5,879 nucleotides of DNA from Anaerolineales bacterium (lineage in GTDB: Bacteria > Chloroflexota > Anaerolineae > 4572-78 > J111). The stretch is taken from contig JAAUSP010000486.1 in assembly GCA_012032575.1 (NCBI GenBank), positions 1 through 5,879 of the forward strand, read 5' to 3'. Shown piece after piece: positions 1-5,878 of the stretch. The notes under the pieces were generated by a model, which searched no databases, was not told the origin of the DNA, and saw nothing but the letters and a program-made list of their open reading frames with translations. Positions within the stretch are counted from its first letter, which is position 1. Every line of letters begins with the position of its first letter. A program made the position numbers and the translations under genes.

Positions 1-939
1 CGGAAGCAGACCGTCAAGTCGCTGGAGGGCCGCGCCAATCACATCCTGAATATCGCCGGGCTGGTGGGATATTTTGAGCGCCCCTGCTTCCAGGCGGCTC
101 ATATCCAGCAGATTGCCGACCAGTTGGTTCAGCCGCCCCGCTTCATCGTGGGCGGTTTTGAGCAGTTCCCGGCGGGTGGCCGGGCTGAGAGCCGCTTCAT
201 CTTCCAGCAAACTGCTGAGCGAGCCGGTAATCGAAGCCAGCGGGGTGCGCAGATCGTGCGAGATGGAGTTGAGCAGAGCGGTTTGCAGTTTCTCCGTTTG
301 CCGCAGCAGTTCGGCCTGGCGCGCAGTTTCGGCCAGGTTGGCCCGCTCGATGGCCAGCGCGGTTTGGCTGGCAAAGGCTTCCATCAGCCGCCGCTGTTCC
401 GGTGTTGAATCCAGGCCGGAACGGGCCAGTTTCAACCCCAGCACGCCCACCACGCCGCGCGCGGTTTTGAGCGGCAAATAGCGGGCATCGGCCGCAGACA
501 GGGTATCGGTGTGGCGGCCGGCTGGCTTCCCATGTTGAAAGGCCCAGGCAGCCACGGCCATTTTGTCCTCGTCCAGGTCATAACCGGGGCTGAGTCCCGG
601 CGCGGTCAGACGCTCGTCTACAGGCAAAAAAACGGCCACCTCCCGGTCAAAGGTTTGGCCGGTGTGGGTGATGACCGCTTGCATAATTTCATCCAGGCCC
701 ACGGCAGAGGCCAAATCACGGCTGAGGGCATAGAGGGTCGCCGTTTGGGTTTCGCGCCGCCGGGCGACCTCGGCTTGCTCGCGCACCTGGGAGGCCAGGG
801 TGCTGATGGCCAACCCCACAACCAGCAGGCTGCCAAAGGTAATCAGGTATTGGGGATCGGCGACGGCAAAGGTGTAGCGGGGCGGCACGAAGAAAAAGTT
901 AAACCCAATCACGCTGAACAGAGCGGCGACAATAGCCGG
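1..939 (-). CDS. kdpD: KdpD-family sensor kinase, C-terminal segment (TM3-4, GAF-like, HisKA), cut by window edge
   Basis: This is the third reading-frame segment of the interrupted kdpD. It is open from about 939 down to base 1 with no stop, so its end lies outside the window. It starts with the last two transmembrane helices of the four-helix KdpD membrane module (about 895-935 and 800-850; motifs FNFFFVPPRYTF and ADPQYLITFGSLL). A GAF-like region follows (about 340-750; RDLASAVGLDEIMQAV, then GVVGVLGLKL and FASQTALAIERANLAE). A short coiled-coil linker leads to the HisKA dimerisation domain with the H-box SISHDLRTP. The phospho-acceptor His codon is at 256-258. The segment ends within HisKA (LLDMSRLEAG at about 70-115), so the ATP-binding domain is not seen. 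By family knowledge the protein autophosphorylates on this His and passes the phosphate to KdpE. It has no start of its own and depends on the frame break at 938-941 being repaired or bypassed. Confidence 0.85.
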
Positions 940-1427
940 CCGCGCCCCAGGCGCAGCGATGCAATGACCACAGCCAGCAAAAAAAGCATGACCAGATTGG
1001 CCGGCGAAACAAGCGGATCAATGACTTCGCCGACCAGGATAGCCAGCGCCACCAGGCTCAGGCTTTGCAGATAGCGGCTCCAGGGGCGATGCGGTTGTAA
1101 ACCGGCTGGGTTGACAAGGACTGAAGGCGTTTCGGTGGCGCTGCTGATAACGTACACATCAATATCGCCGCTCTGGTTGATCAGTTGGTCAACCAGCGAT
1201 CCCTTCAAAAAACTAAGCCAGGGGGAACGGAGCGGTTTACCGGCAATGATTTTGGTAATATTGTGGCTGCGAGCGTAGTCAACAATTGTCTCTACGATAT
1301 TAGGTCCGGGCAGCGAAACCACTTTCGCCCAAGTTCCTCGGCCAAGCGCAGGGTCCGACTGACCCGATCCCGTTCGGCTGCGGAGAGTTGGGCGTGACCG
1401 GGCGTTTCGACATACATGGCAACCCAC
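909..1427 (-). CDS. kdpD: KdpD-family sensor kinase, middle segment (end of USP domain, TM1-2), frameshifted
   Basis: Only about 939-1328 of this open frame is authentic. The residues encoded by 1329-1427 are an out-of-frame shadow of the N-terminal segment, and the last few residues before the TGA at 909-911 are also out of frame. The authentic part completes the universal-stress-protein-like domain (KVVSLPGPNIVETIVDYAR, then KIIAGKPLRSPWLSFLKGSL and DQLINQSGDIDVYVIS), as in KdpD proteins. Two hydrophobic helices follow (about 1025-1075 and 965-1010) and then the loop RLGRG. Immediately past it, shifting by one base restores a KdpD-like GPAIVAALFSVIGFNFFF run in the next frame. This is not an independent gene: it continues the N-terminal segment after the break at 1328-1330. 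Confidence 0.8.
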   Translation of the reverse strand: MGCHVCRNARSRPTLRSRTGSGQSDPALGRGTWAKVVSLPGPNIVETIVDYARSHNITKIIAGKPLRSPWLSFLKGSLVDQLINQSGDIDVYVISSATETPSVLVNPAGLQPHRPWSRYLQSLSLVALAILVGEVIDPLVSPANLVMLFLLAVVIASLRLGRGRLLSPLCSA

Positions 1428-2278
1428 TCGGCGTCCAGCGGATCGGCCAGGCGGCGTCCAGCCCGAACCAGGCGCTCGCTGAGCGGACTGGGGCTGACGC
1501 AGACCAGCAGCCGGTCGCCGGCCGGCCAGGGACCGGGAATGGCCCGCGTTTGCATGTAAGTCCGCATCTGGTCGTCCACCCGCTCGGCGGCGCGGCGCAG
1601 GGCCATTTCCCGCAAAGCGGTCAAATTGCCGGGGCGGAAAAACTTTTGCATAGCCCGGGCGGCCTGATCGGGCACGTATACTTTGCCCTCTTCGAGGCGC
1701 TGCAGCAGTTCGGCGGGCGGCAGGTCAATGAGTTCGATCTCGTTGACTTCGTCCAGCAGCCGATCCGGCACCGTTTCGCGGACGGTGACGCCGGTGATTT
1801 GGGCTACCACGTCGTTGAGGCTTTCGAGGTGCTGGATGTTGAGGGTGGTGTAAACGTCAATTCCGGCAGCCAACAGTTCCTCCACATCCTGGTAGCGTTT
1901 GGGGTGACGGGAACCGGGGGCGTTGGTATGGGCAAATTCGTCCACCAGGACGAGTTGGGGCCGGCGGGCCAAAACCGCATCCACATCCATTTCCGGCAGG
2001 GTGACGCCGCGATACTCGACCTGCTGGCGCGGGATGACCTTCAAACCGGCGACCATTTCTTCGGTCTCAATCCGCCCATGCGTTTCGACGTAGCCGGCCA
2101 CGACATCCACACCTTCGGCCTGGCGCTGGTGGGCCGCGCCGAGCATGGCATAGGTTTTGCCCACGCCGGCCACATAACCCAGAAAAATCTTGAGCTTTCC
2201 CCGCGTTTCTTGCTGCGCTTCAGCCTGGGCATAGGCCAGCAGGGCGTCGGGATTGGGGCGCGAATGGTCGTCAGGCAT
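1292..2278 (-). CDS. kdpD: KdpD-family K+/turgor sensor kinase, N-terminal segment (KdpD domain and USP domain), frameshifted
   Basis: This is the N-terminus of a membrane histidine kinase that, with KdpE, controls the high-affinity Kdp potassium ATPase. The KdpD domain has a Walker A motif GYVAGVGKT (residues 34-42), the conserved YVETHGR, and Walker B LVLVDEFAHTNAPG (Asp113-Glu114). It continues with RYQDVEELLAAGIDVYTTLN and NIQHLESLND. A USP-like domain starts near residue 255 (DRLLVCVSPSPLSERLVRAG). The frame stays homologous to about residue 317 (LAEELG), then runs 11 unrelated codons to a stop. The continuation AKVVSLPGP lies in another frame, so the gene is split here. The ATG at 2278 is the first possible start, because an in-frame TGA lies at 2288-2290. 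It is 72 bp downstream of dtd. No kdpABC or kdpE is in view; kdpE could lie left of the window. Family assignment is strong, but whether it regulates a Kdp pump is inferred. Confidence 0.9.
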   Translation of the reverse strand: MPDDHSRPNPDALLAYAQAEAQQETRGKLKIFLGYVAGVGKTYAMLGAAHQRQAEGVDVVAGYVETHGRIETEEMVAGLKVIPRQQVEYRGVTLPEMDVDAVLARRPQLVLVDEFAHTNAPGSRHPKRYQDVEELLAAGIDVYTTLNIQHLESLNDVVAQITGVTVRETVPDRLLDEVNEIELIDLPPAELLQRLEEGKVYVPDQAARAMQKFFRPGNLTALREMALRRAAERVDDQMRTYMQTRAIPGPWPAGDRLLVCVSPSPLSERLVRAGRRLADPLDAEWVAMYVETPGHAQLSAAERDRVSRTLRLAEELGRKWFRCPDLIS

Positions 2279-2284
2279 AGTAGG

Positions 2285-2289
2285 CTCTC
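2285..2289 (-). promoter_or_regulatory. Weak Shine-Dalgarno-like site for kdpD
   Basis: On the minus strand GAGAG lies six bases before the kdpD ATG. It is only a partial match to the anti-SD sequence, but its spacing suits the chosen start. No convincing -35/-10 promoter pair is visible in the spacer, so kdpD may be transcribed from upstream. Confidence 0.35.
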
Positions 2290-2294
2290 AAGCA

Positions 2295-2350
2295 GGAAGG
2301 TTGGAAGAATGGAAGATTGAAACAATTGCCAGCCTTCCAGCCTTCCATTC
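2295..2350. repeat. Imperfect inverted repeat of GGAAGG(T/C)TGGAAG words in the dtd-kdpD spacer
   Basis: The plus strand has GGAAGGTTGGAAG at 2295-2307 and CTTCCAGCCTTCC at 2334-2346. These are inverted copies matching at 12 of 13 positions, with a G-U wobble possible in RNA, separated by 26 bases. A second, shifted pairing is exact: GAATGGAAG at 2307-2315 with CTTCCATTC at 2342-2350. The minus-strand transcript could therefore fold in two alternative registers just after the dtd stop (TGA at 2351-2353). There is no U-tract, so a classical intrinsic terminator is not supported. The word TGGAAGGCTGGAAGG (15 bases, inverted at 2333-2347) also occurs exactly at 3589-3603 inside the tricorn gene, which suggests a dispersed short-repeat family. 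Confidence 0.7.
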
Positions 2351-2800
2351 TCATAATTCAGCCGTATCCAGAATAATCGTCACCGGCCCGTCATTCTCGA
2401 TACGCACCACCATGTGCGCGCCAAAAACGCCGCTGGCAACTTTTTTGATGCCCAGTTTTTGCAATTCGGCGGCGAAGTGGGCCACCAGAGGTTCGGCTGC
2501 GGCGGGCAGGGCGGCGTCGGTGAAGCTGGGCCGGCGGCCTTTGCGGGCATCGGCGTAGAGGGTGAATTGGGAGATAACCAGGATTTCGGCATTGGTGTCC
2601 AGGGCCGACAGGTTCATTTTGCCCTGCGCGTCTTCAAACACGCGCAGATGAACGGTTTTTTCGGCCAGCTTTTTGACCTCCGCCGGGCCGTCGCCATGCG
2701 TCGCGCCGAGCAGAATCACATAGCCCGGCCCAATCTCGCCGACGATGTTGCCGTCAACGGCCACGTGACCGCATCGGACTCGTTGTAAGATAGCGCGCAT
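2351..2800 (-). CDS. dtd: D-aminoacyl-tRNA deacylase
   Basis: A cytoplasmic homodimeric editing enzyme that hydrolyses D-amino acids (classically D-Tyr) from mischarged tRNA; the family also acts on Gly-tRNA(Ala). It protects translation from D-amino acids and recycles the tRNA. The 149-residue length is normal and the protein is complete. Family signatures are all present: N-terminal MRAILQRV, IVGEIGPGYVILLG (19-32), KMNLS (61-65), the active-site SQFTLYAD (77-84), GRRPSF (88-93), GVFGAHM (124-130) and the Gly-cisPro motif NDGPVT (136-141) followed by LDT. Gly11 sits where an Ala is common (QRVxxAxV), a mild change. The ATG overlaps the TAA of the tricorn gene by one base (TAATG). No good Shine-Dalgarno is seen in the A/T-rich stretch before it, so translation probably relies on ribosomes finishing tricorn. 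Confidence 0.97.
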   Translation of the reverse strand: MRAILQRVRCGHVAVDGNIVGEIGPGYVILLGATHGDGPAEVKKLAEKTVHLRVFEDAQGKMNLSALDTNAEILVISQFTLYADARKGRRPSFTDAALPAAAEPLVAHFAAELQKLGIKKVASGVFGAHMVVRIENDGPVTIILDTAEL

Positions 2801-5769
2801 TAATTGTTTTTCTGTAATTTGGGTAGCTTGGGCAGTTCCCGACTGGGCCGGGGACCAAAATCAGGGATGCGGGGCGGGTTGGCCTCCATCAATTTTAAGA
2901 TTTCTTGCAGCCCCCGCTCCAACTGCGGATCGTGACCGGCCACATAATCCTGCGGCTTCAGCTCGACTTCAATGTCCGGGTCGGTGCCATAGTTTTCCAC
3001 CGCCCAGCCGACATCCTGAAACCAGGACGAAAATTCGGGCTGGGTGGTAATGGTGCCATCAACCAGGGTATGCCGGGGCGAAATGCCAATCACCCCGCCC
3101 CAGGTGCGCTTGCCGATGACCGGCCCCAAACCCATAATTTTGAAGGCGTGGGTAAAAATGTCACCATCCGAACCGGCGAATTCGTTGGTCAGGGCGACCA
3201 GCGGTCCCAGAACCGAGTGGACGGGATACGGAAACGCCTGTCCATAACGCGGCTGTTTGTAACCAATACGCCGCCGGGCCAGTTTTTCCAACAACAGTTG
3301 CGACACATTGCCGCCCCCATTGAACCGGACATCCACCATCAGCCCCTCCCGCTCCGACTCGGCCAGGTAGTAGCGATGAAATTCGGCATAGCCAAACGCG
3401 CCCATATCGGGGATGTGAACGTAGCCGACCCGCTCGCCGGTTTCCGCGTGGACGCGGCGACGGTTCGTTTCGACCCACTCCCGGTAGCGGGCCTCGGTTT
3501 CGCTGCGCAGAGTTTTGACCAGAACGGTTCGAGGTGGGGAGGTGGAAGGTGGAAGGTTGGGAGGTTGAAGGTTGGGGGGGTGGGAGGCTGGAAGGCTGGA
3601 AGGTTGGGAGGTTGTATTTTTGGGTTGGCTGTCGTTTTGTTCCGGCGCGGTCTCCGGTCTCCGGTCTCCGGCCCCTGGCCCCTGGCCCCCGACCCCTAGA
3701 AGAGTCAATTGCACCTCGGTGCTGGCCCGGTTGACCAGCAACTGCTGCGGTGAAACCTCACGGCTGAGGCGCTGCCCATCAATTGCCAGCAGAATATCAC
3801 CCACCTGGGCATTGACCCCCAGCCGGCGCAGCGGCGAGTCCCACCGTTCCACCCAGGCGTCGCCCTGGACGATGTGGCTAATCCGATAGCCGCCGGATGC
3901 AGGGTCGTACTCAAAATCAGCGCCCAAAAAGCCCTGGTCGTAACGGGGCGAGGGGCGATAATCGCCGCCGATTTCATAGGCGTGAGAGGTGCCCAACTCG
4001 CCCTGCATTTCCCACATCAAATCCGAGAACTCGGAGCGGGTCGTCACCCGGTCAATCAGCGAAAAATAACGCTGGTAAACCTGCTGCCAATCCACCTGGG
4101 CCATATCGTCGCTCCAGAAATGGTCGCGCTGCAAACGCCAGGCCTCGCGGAACATCTGCTGCCATTCGTCGGGCGGATTCACGGCCACCCGCACCCGGCT
4201 GAGGTCAATCCAGCCGCTCTTTTTGGTGTAGCCGCTGGCCCCATTGTCCGGCTTTTCCCCGGCTTTCAACACCCGCAGATGTTTGCCGTTACGATACATC
4301 AGATAATTCCGATCCCGCGACACGCCAAAATCGCTGACGCCGTTGACGATAAACTCTTTTTTGCGCTCGGCCAGATCATACATTTCCAGCGCGCCGTTGC
4401 CTTCCTCTTCCTCGTGATTGCGCCAGTTTTTGCCCAGGCTGCCCTCGACCGGGAAAGAGGTGAACAGCACTTTGTCTTTGTTGATGCCCCTGATTTGATG
4501 ATAGCGCCCTTCGGCCACCGGAAATGCCACCACTCGGCTCTGAATCCCCTCCAGATCAATTCGCAGGGACTTATCTTTTTCCTCCGGTTTGGACGGCGGA
4601 GGGCCGCCCTCTTTGTCGCTTTTGGCGGCTTCGGGTGCGGGCGCTTTGTCGGCTTCGTCCTTTTTGCCGTTGTCGCCGGCGGGGGGTTCGCCCGGCGCGG
4701 GGATAAAGGGATTGGGCAATTCTTTTTGCAGCGTGACCAGATAGGGCCGGGAGCCGCGCGGAAAATTCAAATCAAAATAGTAGCTGTCATGCACCGGGTC
4801 AAAATCGCGGAAGGAAAGGAAATAGATATATTTGCCGGTAGGGTCAAAACTGGGGCCAAAATCTTGCAGGTTGTTGGGGGCGGTGACAAAATGGGTCGCC
4901 CCACTTTCGATGTGGCACAATTTAATGGCGGCGGTGTAGAGCGACGTTCGCAGACTATAAACCACCCATTCCCCATCCGGCGACCAGTCCATGCCGTAGA
5001 TGCGGCCATAACTGCTCTTGTCCAGCACCTTGTAACTTTTTTGGGCCAGGTCAACCAGAACAAGCTCGTAGCGATGGTTGCCAAAAATCAGGCGGTCGTG
5101 GCGAGGCGACAGCTTGAAATAGAGCGGCCGGCCAATATCCAGCCCGGTCAGGCGCTCGACCGGGCGGTCGGCCTGCGATTTGCTGGCGTCGGGATGAATT
5201 TCGATGACCTCTTCGCCGTCGGCGTCGCTGAGCATGACCAGCCGCTGGCCGTCATTCAGCCATTCGATGAGCCGGGAGCGCACCCCGGCCGTTTTGCCGT
5301 AGGGCAGCACCGCCCCTTCCCAGTTGGACAGGGCAAAGGCCTGACCGCGTGTGGTCAGAGCAACGCTGTGCCCCTGCGGGTGTAGGGTGTAGTGGTCCAG
5401 ATAGCTGGCCGCTTTGACAAACTTGCGGTTGCGCTGCACGCGGGGACTGTGAAATTCGATTTTAATTTTTTCGATGGCCTTTTTACCATCCTTGGCCGGG
5501 TCGAACAGGTACAGGTCGCCCCCGGCACGGTAGACAATCCGCTGGCCGTCGGTGGCGGGGTTGCGTACGTAATAATCTTCGTGGTGAGTGTGGCGCTGGA
5601 TGTCCTTGCCGTCGAGGGTGCAGGAATAAAGGTTGCCGACACCTTCGTGGTCCGAAAGATAATAAATCCGCTCGCCCAGCCAGAGCGGGCAAACGACATG
5701 GCCCGCGTTTTTGAGCAGCGGCTTAAATTTACTCTTGCCCTTATTATCAAGCCAGATTTCTCCGGCAGT
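2800..5769 (-). CDS. Tricorn protease homologue (S41 family), main reading-frame segment
   Basis: A large cytosolic serine peptidase that, in the archaeal model, forms a hexameric toroid and cuts peptides made by larger proteases into short fragments. The first possible GTG/ATG-type start is GTG at 5439, but homologous sequence continues upstream in frame to 5769 (TAGEIWLD, ERIYYLSDHEG, GNLYSCTLDGK, DLYLFDP), so 5439 is not the true start. Numbering from that GTG (879 codons): seven-bladed propeller about 60-415, with a charged loop at 248-292; catalytic Ser485-His486 in GTSHAYE; PDZ about 500-640; oxyanion motif RFNGGG (Gly710); nucleophile Ser757 in AGSDGD; Glu815 in VENYGTDPD. The Ser-to-Glu spacing (58) and Gly-to-Ser spacing (47) equal those recalled for the Thermoplasma enzyme (965/1023 and 918/965). 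The His-to-Ser spacing is 52 longer (271 against 219), which matches a repeat-derived insert at residues 582-636. Lys728 occupies the position of the specificity residue Asp936. The C-terminal tail is Pro/Lys-rich. Confidence 0.93.
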   Translation of the reverse strand, partial: TAGEIWLDNKGKSKFKPLLKNAGHVVCPLWLGERIYYLSDHEGVGNLYSCTLDGKDIQRHTHHEDYYVRNPATDGQRIVYRAGGDLYLFDPAKDGKKAIEKIKIEFHSPRVQRNRKFVKAASYLDHYTLHPQGHSVALTTRGQAFALSNWEGAVLPYGKTAGVRSRLIEWLNDGQRLVMLSDADGEEVIEIHPDASKSQADRPVERLTGLDIGRPLYFKLSPRHDRLIFGNHRYELVLVDLAQKSYKVLDKSSYGRIYGMDWSPDGEWVVYSLRTSLYTAAIKLCHIESGATHFVTAPNNLQDFGPSFDPTGKYIYFLSFRDFDPVHDSYYFDLNFPRGSRPYLVTLQKELPNPFIPAPGEPPAGDNGKKDEADKAPAPEAAKSDKEGGPPPSKPEEKDKSLRIDLEGIQSRVVAFPVAEGRYHQIRGINKDKVLFTSFPVEGSLGKNWRNHEEEEGNGALEMYDLAERKKEFIVNGVSDFGVSRDRNYLMYRNGKHLRVLKAGEKPDNGASGYTKKSGWIDLSRVRVAVNPPDEWQQMFREAWRLQRDHFWSDDMAQVDWQQVYQRYFSLIDRVTTRSEFSDLMWEMQGELGTSHAYEIGGDYRPSPRYDQGFLGADFEYDPASGGYRISHIVQGDAWVERWDSPLRRLGVNAQVGDILLAIDGQRLSREVSPQQLLVNRASTEVQLTLLGVGGQGPGAGDRRPETAPEQNDSQPKNTTSQPSSLPASHPPNLQPPNLPPSTSPPRTVLVKTLRSETEARYREWVETNRRRVHAETGERVGYVHIPDMGAFGYAEFHRYYLAESEREGLMVDVRFNGGGNVSQLLLEKLARRRIGYKQPRYGQAFPYPVHSVLGPLVALTNEFAGSDGDIFTHAFKIMGLGPVIGKRTWGGVIGISPRHTLVDGTITTQPEFSSWFQDVGWAVENYGTDPDIEVELKPQDYVAGHDPQLERGLQEILKLMEANPPRIPDFGPRPSRELPKLPKLQKNN
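3533..3614 (+). repeat. Degenerate GG(T/C)-initiated 7-8 bp tandem array inside the tricorn PDZ coding region
   Basis: The plus strand divides into units beginning GGT or GGC: GGTGGGGA, GGTGGAA twice, GGTTGGGA, GGTTGAA, a long unit with seven consecutive Gs (3574-3580), GGCTGGAA twice, GGTTGGGA and a partial GGTTG. The plus strand is almost free of C here, so the block is an asymmetric purine-rich tract. Read in the minus-strand gene it encodes a Pro/Ser/Asn-rich stretch (motifs LPASHPP, PPNLPPS) unlike the flanking PDZ. It shares a 15-base word with the dtd-kdpD spacer. Confidence 0.85.
3649..3697 (+). repeat. Perfectly phased 7-bp tandem array (seven units) inside the tricorn gene
   Basis: Seven consecutive heptamers fill 49 bp: GGTCTCC three times (3649-3669), GGCCCCT twice (3670-3683), GGCCCCC (3684-3690) and GACCCCT (3691-3697). 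It is separated from the purine-rich array by a 34-bp unique stretch (3615-3648). Together the three parts span 165 bp, an exact multiple of three, so the tricorn frame is kept although 49 is not. The encoded residues are Gly/Pro-rich (VGGQGPGAGDRRPE). Confidence 0.9.
4564..4698 (-). other. Sequence encoding a charged, Pro/Lys/Glu-rich disordered loop in tricorn
   Basis: Residues 248-292 of the tricorn segment (numbered from GTG 5439) are a low-complexity stretch rich in Pro, Lys, Asp, Glu and Ala (APGEPPAGDNGKKDEADKAP and following). It is bounded by LPNPFIPA before and SLRIDLEGIQSRVVAFPV after. The flanks are conserved propeller sequence. Bacterial tricorn homologues commonly carry a charged insertion of variable length at this point, so I read it as a surface loop rather than a new domain. 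Confidence 0.7.
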
Positions 5770-5770
5770 G

Positions 5771-5878
5771 GCCGCCGCGATAACGTTTCCAGTTAGCTAA
5801 TTCATTGGATCGCCGCCCGATGACCACCCCGCCCTCGGGCCCAAACGAAAGCGAGCGAGCCGGCCCACAGGGGAGCAA
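5771..5878 (-). CDS. Tricorn protease homologue, N-terminal fragment in a different frame, cut by window edge
   Basis: The last 36 codons at the right edge encode a tricorn-like stretch (LLPCGPARSLSFGPEGG, VVIGRRSNELANWKRYRGG) that joins directly to TAGEIWLD in the main segment when one G of the pair at 5770-5771 is removed. This is the recognisable WKRYRGGTAG block of tricorn proteins. The gene start lies beyond the window; by family length roughly 100 residues are missing. As written, this frame would stop at 5747-5749, nine codons after the break, and the main frame has a TAG at 5797-5799, so neither frame alone gives the whole protein. Confidence 0.85.

Noticed and set aside
618..836. Minus-strand open frame of 72 codons rich in Trp/Pro
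   Set aside because: It is an out-of-frame reading of the kdpD GAF-like region; the true frame has no stop from 939 to the left edge.
511..1074. Plus-strand open frame of 187 codons opposite the kdpD membrane and GAF-like region
   Set aside because: The minus-strand frame here is continuous KdpD coding sequence; the plus frame is a shadow.
1326..1333. Programmed ribosomal frameshifting in kdpD
   Set aside because: The break is not at a recognisable slippery heptamer, and I see no obvious stimulatory pairing; a missing base in the G run explains it more simply.
1388..2320. Plus-strand open frame of 310 codons antisense to kdpD
   Set aside because: The opposite strand carries Walker motifs and full KdpD homology; the plus-strand product has Gly/His/Gln-rich shadow composition and no motif.
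2295..2350. Rho-independent terminator after dtd
   Set aside because: The stem is imperfect, the loop is long (26 bases) and there is no U-tract on the minus-strand transcript.
3533..3697. CRISPR array
   Set aside because: Units are 7-8 bp, contiguous and without spacers, and lie within a coding frame.
3874..5385. Plus-strand open frame of 503 codons antisense to tricorn
   Set aside because: It lies wholly opposite a conserved, clearly coding tricorn frame, has no recognisable family motifs, and is a typical shadow of GC-biased codon use.
5355..5750. Minus-strand open frame of 131 codons
   Set aside because: It is an alternative frame of the tricorn N-terminal region; the frame giving IYYLSDHEG and DLYLFDP is the coding one.
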